From NCBI RefSeq assembly GCF_033115175.1, contig NC_084839.1, forward strand, positions 36,937,501 to 37,001,500: a stretch of DNA of 64,000 nt. The letters run 5' to 3'. Position numbers and translations under genes: made by a program. The first letter of the stretch is position 1. Each line of letters begins with the position of its first letter. The notes beneath the pieces were generated by a model. The model was not told the origin of the DNA. It saw only the letters and a program-made list of their open reading frames with translations, and ran no database searches. This DNA comes from Lepus europaeus. Taxonomy: Eukaryota > Chordata > Mammalia > Lagomorpha > Leporidae. Positions 11,690 to 22,858 of the stretch are shown here, in pieces.

Positions 11690-12230
11690 GTGCCATGTTA
11701 GGGAGGTAGTAGCACGGAGGAGCTGTGGTGACCAGGACCCTCCGGAAGCCTCACTGCAGCAGTGTCTGTGTCATCCTAAATTCCCCTTCTTGCAGCTTCA
11801 GCACTTTACCTTTACAACCCATACTAGCTAAAAATAACCAGCACAGTTGCTGACTATGTCCCCTGAGATGAGCTTTAGCTTATTATAATGTCATAATAAA
11901 ATTACCATGGCCAACATTGCCATTCCCATCATAAACCTGATGCCGTGACACTGCTTAGATTTCCAAAAATGCGTAAGGCAATGAGCAGCACTTAAGTCTG
12001 GTCCCCAAACTCCACCCTCTTTGAATATTCAATTAAGTTTCATCCCAGACACCACTCCCTAGGCAATCAGATCATATTAAAGATGACCCCAAGCCTCGTG
12101 GAGTACAACTCCTGTACTTTCATTTTGCATACAAATAAATCTTACTTCTCTGCTGATTTTTACCTACATTTTATCCTCAATTCTTTTCTTGCTTTAGAGG
12201 CAAGAATCTGGACCCAACCACCTCAAAACA
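11690..12230 (+). mobile_element. Degenerate LTR-like block (ERV1-like)
   Basis: Begins near 'tgttagggaggtagtag' (11,696). It has an AATAAA at about 12,135 followed by 'cttacttctctgctga', then a U5-like end 'tcaattcttttcttgc' with 'agaggcaagaatctgga' and a possible CA end at 12,230. Layout (polyadenylation signal, pyrimidine-rich stretch, 'caagaatctgga') is that of class I LTRs. No internal retroviral genes follow. I could not find a clean target-site duplication, so the borders are approximate. Confidence 0.5.
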
Positions 12231-12365
12231 CTTGATTTCTGAAAGGAATAATGTTCCCTCTTATTTTCGAATCCATCTTACTAGTGTTCTCCTTTTCTCT
12301 TGGTTGAGCTAAGGCTCTGCATCTGGAGGTGAACACAATGTCAAGATTCAGTATGGATGACAGAT

Positions 12366-12711
12366 TCTTTTTTTTTTTTTTTTTTTACAGGCAGAGTGGA
12401 CAGTGAGAGAGAGACAGAGAGAAAGGTCTTCCTTTTGCCGTTGGTTCACCCTCCAATGGCCGCTGTGGCCGGCGTGCTGCGGCCGGCGCACCGTGCTGAT
12501 CCGATGGCAGGAGCCAGGTGCTTATCCTGGTCTCCCATGGGGTGCAGGGCCCAAGCACTTGGGCCATCCTCCACTGCACTCCCTGGCCACAGCAGAGAGC
12601 TGGCCTGGAAGAGGGGCCACCTGGACAGGATCGGTGCCCTGACCGGGACTAGAACCCGGTGTGCCGGCGCCGCGAGGCGGAGGATTAGCCTAGTGAGCTG
12701 CGGCACCGGCT
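12366..12711 (-). mobile_element. Young GC-rich SINE (OcuSINEA-like)
   Basis: T tract, then 'acaggcagagtggacagtga', 'gccgttggttcaccctcca', 'atggccgctgtggcc', 'actagaacccggtgtgccgg' (B box reversed) and 'cggcaccggctc' as the head. High CpG content and few changes from its seven sister copies here suggest recent insertion. Frames on both strands (12357-12716) arise from this GC-rich SINE and are not genes. Confidence 0.93.
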
Positions 12712-12764
12712 CATGACATTTTTATTCTGATGGTTTTCTAATAAGATTATAAGTACACAAGAAT

Positions 12765-12897
12765 ATGAGGGCAGTTCAAAATATTTGTGAAAAAATGAAA
12801 TTAAAAGCTCAATTTATTTGATCTTAATAATTTTGAAATCCAGCACATATTTTTCATAATATGAATTTTATATAAACTTTTTGTAGAATCCTTGTGC
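12765..12897. repeat. MITE-like palindromic repeat, copy B
   Basis: Starts 'agggcagttcaaaatatttg', middle 'gaaattaaaagctca' and 'ttttgaaatccagcac', ends 'ataaactttttgtagaatcc'. The end is a rough reverse complement of the start, giving a palindromic element of about 130 bp with no coding capacity. Confidence 0.6.
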
Positions 12898-13619
12898 AGC
12901 ATAGATTGATGAATATAATGACAAGACAATATAAATTGTAATAAGTAGAATTTTAAACTGCTTTAACAAATAGACTCTAAGTTTAGAAAATAGAGACATC
13001 TACCTTGAGGCAAACTGTACAAATTTCTAATGTGTAAGTGTATATACTATAAATGTTTAAATGTGTCTCTAGACCTCAGTAAGCATTCTCCTAACTTTGT
13101 GATCTGAGCAGTCAGTCATTGCATGAATAGGTTTCTGATCCACCCATTGATTTACATAAAGTATAATGTACTGGATCATTTTTTAGAAGGAAAAATGGAT
13201 GTGGGGCATTATTTGCAAAATAAATTGATTCTGGGTCACCTCATTTTTATGATGTAAATGAAAACCATTATACACTATGTAGAAACAACAACTTCTACAG
13301 GATTATATTACTGCAAATAAAGGCATGACAATCTGCACTGTAGTAGTTAAACCCCATTGATCAAAAAATCTGTCCAATGATATTGCACCTGTATTTTACA
13401 CAGAGTTGTTTATATCAACAAAGCTAATTTAAATGAGTGGTTAATTTAGAGGTACCTTAAAATTTTACAAACATAAGTGGTTATAATAATTTTATTAGTA
13501 GAAGAAATGTTGATAAGGGTCTAACTATCTTACAATGTTTGTGATAGACAAAAGAAGGTAATTTTGGAAGTCTCCAGGAAGCCTTATGTTTGTTTCTCAC
13601 TAACAAATATATAGCTGTA

Positions 13620-13950
13620 GCCGGCGCCGTGGCTCAACAAGCTAATCCTCCACCTTGTGGCGCCGGCACACCAGGTTCTAGTCCCGGTCGGGGTACCGAT
13701 CCTGTCCCAGTTGCCCCTCTTCCAGGCCAGCTCTCTGCTGTGGCCAGGGAGTGCAGTGGAGGATGGCCCAAGTGCTTGGGCCCTGCACCCCATGGGAGAC
13801 CAGGATAAGCACCTGGCTCCTGCCATCAGAACAGCGCGGTGCGCTGGCCGCAGCGCACCTACCGCGGTGGCCATTGGAGGGTGAACCAACGGCAAAAGGA
13901 AGACCTTTCTCTCTGTCTCCCTCTACTGTCCACTCTGCCTGTCAAAAAAA
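13620..13950 (+). mobile_element. Young GC-rich SINE (OcuSINEA-like)
   Basis: Head 'ccggcgccgtggctcaaca', B box-like 'ggttctagtcccggtcgg', body 'gcagtggaggatggccca', 'ggagggtgaaccaacgg', tail 'cactctgcctgtcaaaaaaa'. It lies opposite in orientation to the copy at 12366-12711, about 0.9 kb away. The minus-strand 103-codon frame at 13584-13895 is a shadow. Confidence 0.93.
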
Positions 13951-14301
13951 TTTGGACACATTGTGAAAAATAATATGACCCTACTTGTACATATTTGGAT
14001 CATCTCTGGATCACTCTTCCTTTTGGACAAATGATTCTGATTTTGGATTCAATAGTGGGAATACTTTGAACTTCATTTTCTTGAAGATTAAAGTGAATTA
14101 ATTTATTTTAATACAATAGCTAAAAAAATAAAAGACATGTTAGTTGAATTAGGTTCAATTGTTCTAATTTAACATCACAAATCATATGTACAAAAAAGAA
14201 CTTATGCTCATTTTGACTTTTAGTCCATGAAACTCCTAAACACTGGATATCTCCAGTCTGGTATAGATTTTGTTCTTAAAGTATCTGTGAACAATCTTCC
14301 T

Positions 14302-14324
14302 TTAAAATTTATTTAATCAAGAGA

Positions 14325-14375
<51 letters not shown>

Positions 14376-14592
14376 TCCAAGTAACTCAATAGCTTGAGAT
14401 GAAGCCAGGAACTGAGAACACAATCCAGGTGTCCCTCATGAGTGGCAAGGACCCAACCATTTGAGCCATCATTGCTGCCTCCTGACATAAGCATTTGCAG
14501 AAAGCTTGAATCAAGACCCAGAGCCAGGAATTGAACCTAGGCACTGTGATGGGGGATGCAGGCACCTCAACCACTAGATTTACTCTACCCTC
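14302..14592 (-). mobile_element. CSINE (old) with long (GA)n tract
   Basis: Tail-side 'aaaatttatttaatcaagag', the GA run at 14331-14373, then body 'catgagtggcaaggaccca' and 'agccaggaattgaacctagg', head 'tcaaccactagattta'. Diverged minus-strand C-repeat. Confidence 0.75.
14331..14373. repeat. (GA)n microsatellite
   Basis: Near-perfect GA dinucleotide run of about 43 bp, grown from the TC-rich tail region of the minus-strand CSINE. Likely length-variable. Confidence 0.95.
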
Positions 14593-14827
14593 TTCCCTTC
14601 TTAAATTTTGAGTCATCGTTTTCATTTTAACTCCTACCTGGGCAACTGTTGCAATTCTTTTACTCATCATATTATAATGGTAGACAATAAATTTAACCTG
14701 GCAATGAAATTACAGGTGCTTAATACTCAGTATTGCTGTGATGTGTGGAACGTTGACAGGTTTTATGGCCCTTTCTTACTAGTTTTTTTTTTTTAATCTC
14801 CTTCTTTTTGCTTCACTATTCAACTGC

Positions 14828-14955
14828 ACTTCAAAATGTTCATGGAGAAATAGAATTAAAAGATATAGCTAGTTTGGTGCAAAAAATTGAAATCCATGCA
14901 GTTTGTTTTTCATAATACACATATTTCCTAAATGTTCTAAAGACTTTTCTTATGG
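14828..14955. repeat. MITE-like palindromic repeat, copy C
   Basis: Starts 'cacttcaaaatgttcatgg', middle 'gaattaaaagatatagct' and 'ggtgcaaaaaattgaaatcc', ends 'cctaaatgttctaaagac'. Same motif order as the copies near 8.7, 12.8, 18.9 and 52.2 kb. Confidence 0.65.
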
Positions 14956-15252
14956 AGGTCAGAATGAATGACAAATGAACAATGTGAATGAAGTTGTGTC
15001 AAAGACTGAAGGTACTCAGATTTTGATCTACTTGCAAATAATGGTCTACAACAGCTTTGTGGCTTCTGGAAGAATAAACAGACTACTAGATTAGAAGTAA
15101 AGGATTTTAGTACTCACAGCATAATAACAAGCAAAATGAACATCAGAAAACTTGCTTCAACTCATCTGGACCTCAAGTCCCTCAGGGGTGAGGGAACAGG
15201 CTCCAGAGAGATGCCTTCACATTGGTGAAGTTGCATTACAGAAAGAAACCCA

Positions 15253-15546
15253 GGGCTGGTGTTGTGGCATAGCAGGTAAAGCTGCAGGCTGTGACACTGG
15301 CATCTCACATGAGCACTGGTTCAAGTCCTGGCTGCTCCATTTCTGATCCTGCTCCCTGCTAATGTGCCTGGCAAAGCAGTAGAAATGGCCCTTGCATTCA
15401 TATAGAAGACCTGGATGAAGCTCCTGGCTCCTAGCTTTGGTCTGGCTCAACCCTGACCCTTATGGCCATTTGGGGAGTGAATCCATGAATGGGAGATTTC
15501 TCCCTGTCTCTGTAACTCTAACTTTCAACTAAAATAATTTTTTTTA
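15253..15546 (+). mobile_element. CSINE
   Basis: Head 'gggctggtgttgtggcatag', B box-like 'ggttcaagtcctggct', body 'agaagacctggatgaagc' and 'tttggggagtgaatcca', tail 'actttcaactaaaataa'. Moderately diverged. Confidence 0.88.
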
Positions 15547-16190
15547 AGGCAGAGAGGAACCCAAGCTTGGGGAACCTGACTCTTCTATAATGGATAACAA
15601 TCGTGACTATCCTTTGCTCTGGAAAGAGATCTTAACTTTAGTACACTGAAAGTAGGCATGCCAGCCTTATGCTCTGGAGTGAGAGAGGCACAGTCTCTGC
15701 ATTCTAAGGGCACAAAGTATACAAATATCCTTGAAGAGATGGCCTAAGTCAAGGAGTACTTATTGCTTCTGTTTGCCAAACAGGTATAGTATGAGAAACA
15801 TGTGGAGAATTGTTTCCCAATAGTTTGCAGAGCCCACTATATGGTAATCACATGCTACAGTCTTCAGTGATTGATTTTTTGTCTTTATTCTAAATGGCAC
15901 TTTTGAATGATAAAGGGAGAATGAGGCAGCTTGGGTATACAAGGACTCAGGAGCTGAGTTGAAGGCAATTAGAATTAACAAACATTTTTGCTGCTTGGTG
16001 AAAGAGACTGGGGGCAGGAGTGGAGAAAAATAAACCTGTACTGTTTCAGCATTGCCAGGCTAGGTAATATATCCTCATTTACTCTCCATAAAAAGTATAC
16101 ACATTATAAGCAATACAGTAAGTATAGATGGACAAAATACTAGTGTATTTAAATAAAAAAAAATGAAGGAATATTTGATCGTTTTGTCTC
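15547..16190. other. No gene or recognised repeat
   Basis: Two short minus-strand frames (15760-15981 and 16075-16275; the second runs into a SINE fragment) show no domain or splice context. Nothing else is supported. Confidence 0.55.
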
Positions 16191-16194
16191 TAAG

Positions 16195-16315
16195 GACAAT
16201 ATCCAGCCTGGCTGTCGTGTCTATTTGGGAGGGTGAACCGATGGATGGAAGATTGGTTTTTCTCTCTCTCTCCATCCGTAACTCTGCCTTTCAAATCAAC
16301 TGATAAATCTTAGAA
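16195..16315 (+). mobile_element. CSINE 3' fragment
   Basis: Only the 3' part is present: 'atttgggagggtgaaccga', 'tggatggaagattggtt', a TCT run and 'cctttcaaatcaactga'. 5'-truncated or internally rearranged. Confidence 0.75.
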
Positions 16316-18285
16316 AAAGAATAAACTTAATGAAAAAGAATATATGAGAAAGAATGATAGGACAGCCAGGCTGGGAAAGGCTTAATTATTCTTTAATTTT
16401 AATTTTAATGAACTCTTGCTTAAATCTCACTCATAATATAATATCTATGATTAAGCCTTTGTACTTGTTTTTCTAGAATTCTTTCCCTTTTCAAATGTAA
16501 TTTTTCCTTCAATTAAAAAAAAAACTATAAGACACTGTGAAGAATTTCTTGAACTATCCCTCAACTTTACAGTTGAATTTTGCTGATTCTTCTGTATAGA
16601 ATTATGGGGCTGCATATTCTCTTCGATTGTACTGTGACTTCCTTGAGTGCTGGAACTGTGTCAAGTTTTATATTGTATCTGCTGCAAGTGAACAGTGTTG
16701 GATATCTGGTAAGTATCATCCAACAATGAAAAAGGCAACCTATGACAGGTTAAAGGATTCTGAATTTTACAGAGCCAATGAGGGGCCAGAGGTCTTTTTA
16801 AAATGATAGGTGATGTGTTTGGGAGCAAAGATGGCTTGCTTCTGTTATTTATAGCAATTTATAGCTTAGTAAGTATTTTGATTACCTTACTATTAGCCAT
16901 AATTATCTTTCACCTAATGGAGAAATTGGCCACTAACCTTGTATGATTGTAGCTTCACATTGATTGATGCATTTAATTTAATGGGAAAGATAGCTCTATT
17001 GGCAAAGCCACAAGAGTTTAATATAGTTCCATGGCTAGCACTTTTCTGACTTGGCCCAGTCTCTTAAAAATTCAAGCATATTAAATAGGACCTGCAGGCT
17101 TCCTTTGACCTGGTGTTCATGTTCCTGTCAAAATTTATGGAAATAAACTCCCAGATTTCCTACCTGATTCTTCTTCTTTTCAGTTTTCCTTCTTGGCACC
17201 CAGTGCATTCTGCTGTCTGATGCTCTTCTTTAAACTGACTACTGGACTTTCAATTACATCTTTATCTATGATGTCTTCACGGATTTATAGCTATATAATC
17301 ACCTTCTAATTTTGCAAGACTGCATAAACTCTGTCACCTCCATAGTGCTTTTTTCAGATGGTCTAAAGTCAAATAATCACTATGATTGCAGGGTTGGAGC
17401 TACAAACAAGCCAAATTGTCAAATGAAATGTCAGATCATGAGATGTCTACTAACATGTGTGAGTCTGAAATGCAGTTTGTTATATCACATGTGGGATTGT
17501 AATCTGGTTTTCTGTAACTGCCTGCCTTGATTCTAATAAAATAACACATCTTCCATGTCTGCATTAATTGTTAATAAAATATATTATATTCTATCTCAGA
17601 AGCAAGTGAGCTAATAGAATTCTGAATTAAGTTTTTTTTTCTATATAGTAATTAAGCACTGAGGCATACAGAAAGAAAAATTAAATTTTGATGAAAGCAT
17701 CTCAGATGGAAACTTCTATTTTCAAACACTGAGTTTCTCAGTCTTTCTGTTGGGTCAGCTTGTATCCCTGGTCCCCAACAAGATACAGTCCTACAATCCA
17801 GCAAGCAGGTTAGAGACTACCTGGCTTACAGGCACTCTGCCAAGTCTTTCTGAAATCTGTAGTCCTATTTTGGTCTTGATATATTTTTACTTAATATAAA
17901 TCACAAACTAATAAGAAGATATGTATATATAATGGAATTTTTTTTCTGTATACTATCATTTTATTTATATTGCGCATCCTGATTACTGATATACAGATAA
18001 GCTCAAACAGGAATCTTTCTATATCTCTTGGGACTTGATATTATTACTTGTTATTCCATACTTCTCTGTTGTGAAAGGAATGACACTTGTGCCTTTTATT
18101 AGCTTTTTATTTTAATTTCATGCATATACCCTGTGCTATAAGTATCTTCTCACACTTTGACTTACCTTTTCACTTTTATCACTTTATTTTTCACTAGTTC
18201 TAATAGTTCACTTTTATATGTGCTTTAATTCAAATGTGAAGTCTTTAGAGGGAAATTTTTTATTACTTTAAATATAAATATGTTT
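16316..18285. other. AT-rich unique sequence
   Basis: No recognised repeat or gene in about 2 kb. The 72-codon frame at 17312-17530 (+) has no domain I recognise and lacks exon-like flanks. Poly(A) and poly(T) runs are short. Confidence 0.5.
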
Positions 18286-18770
18286 TTAAACTTATATAAA
18301 AGGAACACATTTCATGTATTCATATCTACAGTTTTAAGAACATGGTGATGCTTCCCACCCTTCCTTCCCTTCTTCCCTCTCCCTCCCCCCCTTCCTCCTC
18401 GTTCATTTCTTATTTTTCTATTCATTTTTGCAATGATGCACTTTCAATTTATTTCATGACCACAAGCTTAACCCTCAACTCAGTAAAGAATTCAACAAAT
18501 AGTAAGTAGAAAAAATACTGTTCCTCTAGAGTATAGACAAGGGTTATAAACAATAATCAAATCTCAAAATCTCCCTTGCACTTATATACATTCCATTTGT
18601 TTGTACTCCGCATACTAGTTTCCACAAATCAGGGAATATGTTATTTATCTTTGGGGACTGGCTTATTTCACTAAGGATAATGGTCTTCTTTAGAATGGCA
18701 TCAATGCAACATTTGTGGGACAATATAACATGACCAGATCTACATTTTTAGAGGTCATCCACGCTGTTGT
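18286..18770 (-). mobile_element. LINE-1 3'-end fragment (lagomorph L1)
   Basis: Pyrimidine-rich block 'ccacccttccttcccttctt', then 'ttgcaatgatgcactttcaa', 'acaagggttataaacaata', 'atcaaatctcaaaatctccc'. The same order recurs at 41,955-42,300, with weaker copies at 53,509-53,660 and 61,936-62,345, so this is the 3' UTR of one L1 lineage read on its antisense strand. Confidence 0.72.
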
Positions 18771-18876
18771 GTAGATGACAGATACAGAGGGATAATTACC
18801 GTGTGCCTGAAAACTGCTGAAGACATCTTGCTTCGTCCTAGTGTAAGACTGTGGCAACAGACATCAAAAGGTATGG

Positions 18877-18990
18877 ATGTACTTCCGAAAGTTCATGGAA
18901 AAATTGAATTAAAAGTTGTTTATTTTGGTACAAAGTATGCATCATTCTTCACAATATGTTTTCACTAGTAGTTTTTGAATACTGCTCATA
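18877..18990. repeat. MITE-like palindromic repeat, copy D
   Basis: Starts 'tgtacttccgaaagttcatg', then 'attgaattaaaagttg' and 'ttttggtacaaagtatgc', ends 'agtttttgaatactgc'. The ends are inverted relative to each other. Confidence 0.6.
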
Positions 18991-19044
18991 CACATGGCTT
19001 TTAATATTATCTGTCTCCTATATTTATTTTTTAAAAATTAATGC

Positions 19045-19350
19045 TGGGGGTGGGGGTGGTGCTGTTGTGTAGTGGATTAAGCTGCTGCCTACAACACCAG
19101 TATTCCATATGGCACTGGTTCATGTCCCAGCTGTTCCACTTCCAATCCAGCTCTCTGTTAGTGGCCTGGAAAAAGCAGCAGAAGATGGCCCCAGTGTTTG
19201 GGACCCTGCCACCCACATGGGAGAATTGAAAGAAGCTCCTGACTCCTGGCTGCAGCATGGCTCAGCCTTGGCTAGTGCAACCATCTGGGGCATGAATCAG
19301 CAGATAAAAGATCTCTCTTTGCCTTTATCTAAAAAAATAAATAAAATATG
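19045..19350 (+). mobile_element. CSINE
   Basis: Head 'ggtggtgctgttgtgtagtg', 'ggttcatgtcccagctg', body 'agcagaagatggcccca' and 'acccacatgggagaatt', tail 'aaaaaaataaataaaat'. Overlapping frames on both strands (19031-19381) are SINE shadows. Confidence 0.88.
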
Positions 19351-19424
19351 TATGTATTCTTTAAGATTTAAGAAATTTTAGCCTTTTCCATGATCATTTC
19401 ATGTATACTATCTCTTGTTTCCTC

Positions 19425-19790
19425 ATACTTCTTAGGCTATATCCCCTATGACTTTTCTTTCTGCCTGAAATATCCTTTATTCTCTTTTTTTACTTAGCTA
19501 ATTGTCCTTGAATTTCAAGGCTCAGACCAACTGATCTTCCTGAAGGCCCATCTAGTGCAGTTTAGGTGTTCCAGGCAGAGTTCGCACACCTCTGCCATCC
19601 CACTCTATAATAAGGTAGTATAATTACTATTTTATTGAAACATTTCAAAAGGCTTCAAGTGACATAAGACAAGGATATAAGTTTTCATTTGTATTTGAAT
19701 CACTAGAACTAAGCACAGAGTAGGTGTTCAACACAACATTTAATGGAATATATGATTAAAGGGATGGATGAATGAATTTTTTCTGATCCT
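19425..19790 (+). repeat. L2-like 3' end fragment
   Basis: Ordered matches to L2: 'tttctgcctgaaatatcct', 'aaggctcagaccaactgatc', 'ttcctgaaggcccatc', 'aagcacagagtaggtgttca', ending in a GGATGAATGAAT-type tail. Ancient LINE relic. Confidence 0.65.
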
Positions 19791-20410
19791 AAAGCTAATG
19801 AACAATGTCATAGAATAATTGCGTCAGCATTAATGAGACTCTGAGCTCTCCAAGCAGAGGTAGGTTATAGACAGGCACAGAAACTGATGCAGTTCAGATA
19901 ACAAACATACACATCTTGAGTGCTTGAGTCAAGAGTCAATGGGAATGTGGGGGATTCTAGGCTAAGAGTCCATGCAGAATCTGGGTAACAGTGAGGAGCC
20001 CACTTTGAAGCTCAGGGTGATGGAAGGGAATAGCAGAAACCTGAGAGGGCTCTTTGTAGCAAGCTTAGAATTTGACTTCAGATGTATTGAAAGGAGGAGT
20101 TGTGGCTCTATCAGCTGTTCTCTATATGATTTAATTTTCCTTCTTTTTGAGATTTGATGATAGTATGTATTATAGCAATCATAAAATTACATTGACAGGC
20201 CCAAATAATCTGTTAGGTTTTTACATGGCAGCTTCTGGAAGAAAATACTTAATACCTTCTTTACTCAAAAAAGGATGTCTTATTTTGTAAGTTAAATATT
20301 CATTCCAATAGAGAAAATGTTATGAGAGATGAAGGAGGAGGAAGAAATGTATAGTTGTGTATAATCCCTGGTCAGAATGAAGTGTTTGTGTTTCAACAAG
20401 TTCAACAATG

Positions 20411-20733
20411 ATTTGCCGTTTCTTTTTTAAGATTTTATTTTATTTATTTGAAAGGCAGAATTACACACACACAGAGAGAAATGGAGAGACAAAAAGAAAC
20501 ATCTTTCATCTGATGGTTCACTCCTCAGTTGGCTGCAGTGGGGGCCAGGACTGGAAGCCAGGAGCTGGGAGCTTCTTCTGGGTCTCCCAATGTGTGTACT
20601 TGGGTCATTCTCTGGATCAGAACCTGAGATCTCAGAGATCAGAAGCCAGCACTTGAATGGGCACCCACATTGGATGCTGATATTGCAGGTGGTGGCTTTA
20701 CCCCCTATATCACAACGCCAGCCCCAATTTGCC
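20411..20733 (-). mobile_element. CSINE with short TSD
   Basis: Inverted C-repeat: 'gattttattttatttatttg', 'ggcagaattacacacacac', 'catctgatggttcactcct', 'gcttcttctgggtctccca', head 'atcacaacgccagcccc'. ATTTGCC at 20411-20417 and 20727-20733 is a likely short target duplication. Frames on both strands are shadows. Confidence 0.9.
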
Positions 20734-21980
20734 ATATTTATAAGACTACTTGCTTTTGAAATTATGCCTGAGCTTTATAAATCAAAATAACAGTAATTAC
20801 CATAAAGGTAGCTTCTAGGAGGTCTCAAACAATCCTAACAGCCCTACATAACTGGAATATTTAATTCATATATCCTCAGAATTTGTAACATGCTTGATTG
20901 TGTGTGTCCTTTGTCTTCATATATCAGACTACATGATCGAGTCACACTGGAAATTGAAACCTAACTGAGATAGCAGTATGCAAGGAGATGATCTTGGGCA
21001 AACTCAGCCCTGCCTTTGTGTCCCTTGATAGAGTTTGGGCTTTTCTGTGCCATTGTAAATGACAGGCTCTCTTGTTTCCCCTTTCCAAATTTAGGTTCCA
21101 CAATCTGCAAAAAACATTTTCTCTTTATTTGCAAAGAGATTGTTCAAGTCTCTATTCATGAGTCCCTGGACAATAGAAATGAAAGCCCAAACTGCTCTCA
21201 CATTCCTTCTGGGCTTCAAGGTCCCTACCTCACCATGGGAGCCCAGGGAGATTCTTTTCCCCTCCAGTCTTTGCAAACAGGGATCTTTCTCCATGAGAAA
21301 CAAGGGTGGGGGTGGTATTTGTTGATTTTTAAATAATTTACATCTGTATTTCATTTAAAGAAACAAAAGAATAAGCAAACCAAAACAAACAATATTCTAT
21401 TATTTCTGCTCTCTATGAGGATTGGAAATCCTCCTTTGTAACAGGACTAGAATATTCCTGAATTCAGAAACTGTGCCTAATATACTTTATAACAATCTGT
21501 TTATAATACCTGATTTGGTATACTATTTCTAAATAAATAAATCCCTGAATAAATATTTGTGAGTGGTCATTTCCCTTAATCCACCAAAAGTTTGCAGTTA
21601 TGAAGATCCACTGACTGAGAAATCAGTGCTGAAAGGCTTTACTCATTATTGGGGGTAGTGTAGTATTTAACGGTTATTCTACCTTCCCATGTAGATAATC
21701 TAGTTAGGGATGATTACTTCCTGAGTTTCTCTCCAAGTAAACAGGAGACAGGCAGAGAGAATAATGAAGTGCAATCAAGAAGAGAGGGATGTTTTGCTTG
21801 TTTGTGTTTGGTTTTGCATCTGTGTCATTGAATGATATAGTAGGAAGAGCTAAAGGGATGAGCTGAAATAAGGGCCATTTCAAGCTATTGTTATTCAAAA
21901 TGTTGAACAATTGGGTAGAGAAAAAAGTTGGAATCTATGTACCATTTTATCTTTACACTGTAACTGGACCCCAGGAAATG
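20734..21980. other. No supported gene or repeat
   Basis: A 106-codon frame at 21016-21336 (+) overlaps an 87-codon frame on the other strand. Neither has a recognisable domain, and neither shows exon signals I trust. I leave them uncalled. Confidence 0.5.
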
Positions 21981-21984
21981 AATA

Positions 21985-22032
<48 letters not shown>
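21985..22032. repeat. (TG)n(TA)n compound microsatellite
   Basis: About 8 TG units (to 22,000) followed by about 16 TA units. It abuts and may have eroded the 5' end of the LTR that follows. Confidence 0.95.
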
Positions 22033-22037
<5 letters not shown>

Positions 22038-22755
22038 GAAGGATGTCAGATATGAGCTTATGTGTGTGTGACATAAAGGCCTAAAGAAAAGACATCTATG
22101 TCCAGCATATGCATCTGCATCTCAAAGTCATCCTGATAATGTTTCAGGGGCAGCCCAGTATTCACATCCTGCCCTGCCTCTTCTACCCAATAACCTGCCA
22201 AGCTGCTAGGCAGGGGTCCCCGCCCCTTCTGCCTGGCAATCTTCCACAATCTCCCAGATGCAGCCCAGTATCTGCATTTCAAACACCCTGCTCCGGATCC
22301 CGATTCTCCAGGGGGTCCTGCTCACCTTTCCTCTGAACTCAGGACTGAGCCAGCTAGGCTTCCTCCTGTCTGATACCTTCAGGGGAAAACTCAGCTAGGA
22401 GCTTCTTAATATTTACATCCATAAAATCCTTTGTGTCAGGAGGAGATGTGTGAAGACAGAGGCCCATCTCCTTACATCCCCCCACTCCAGCCTCAACTGG
22501 GCATGCAGCCCTCTGCCTCTCTGCTGAGTTACCCACCTGCCTGCCCAGGTGTAATCTCTCCACTCAACCATGTAACCTTGCTCCTCCCCATCTGAGCGAC
22601 TGGGCACTCTCTCTCAGGTTCTGTCTGGAGAGGTGCCCATCCGTTCTTATGGATGTCCCTGCCCTAATAAACTTTGGTATTTTACTTTCCACTACTCTGT
22701 CTCACGCCCGAATTCTTTCTTGCGCAGACAAGAACCCTGCCATTCACCGGTAACA
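22033..22755 (+). mobile_element. Solo LTR, class I ERV-like (copy 1)
   Basis: Aligns along its length with the LTR at 52,801-53,504: shared blocks include 'caaagtcatcctgataatgt', 'ctacccaataacctgcca', 'gctaggcttcctcctgtctg', 'gagtgaaga'-type U3 text and 'actgggcactctctctcag'. AATAAA lies at 22,666-22,671, with U5 'aattctttcttgcgcagac' after it, ending 'ggtaaca' at 22,755. The TG start seen in the sister copy is missing; a TA microsatellite sits there instead. No gag, pol or env sequence flanks it. Small frames on both strands (22058-22607) are incidental. Confidence 0.85.
22666..22671 (+). promoter_or_regulatory. LTR polyadenylation signal AATAAA
   Basis: Canonical signal at the same place as in the sister LTR (53,411). 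A related retrocopy shows that RNA is cleaved about 24 nt downstream of this hexamer, which marks the R/U5 border. Confidence 0.75.
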
Positions 22756-22756
22756 C

Positions 22757-22781
22757 TTACACACACACACACACACACAGA
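22757..22781. repeat. (AC)n microsatellite
   Basis: AC dinucleotide run directly after the LTR 3' end. Confidence 0.9.
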
Positions 22782-22858
22782 TACATATGGCAGTTTAAAG
22801 ACACTGATAAATAAGGAAGCATGCCGTCAAGCTAGTTTGAAACAGATAAAATACAGTA

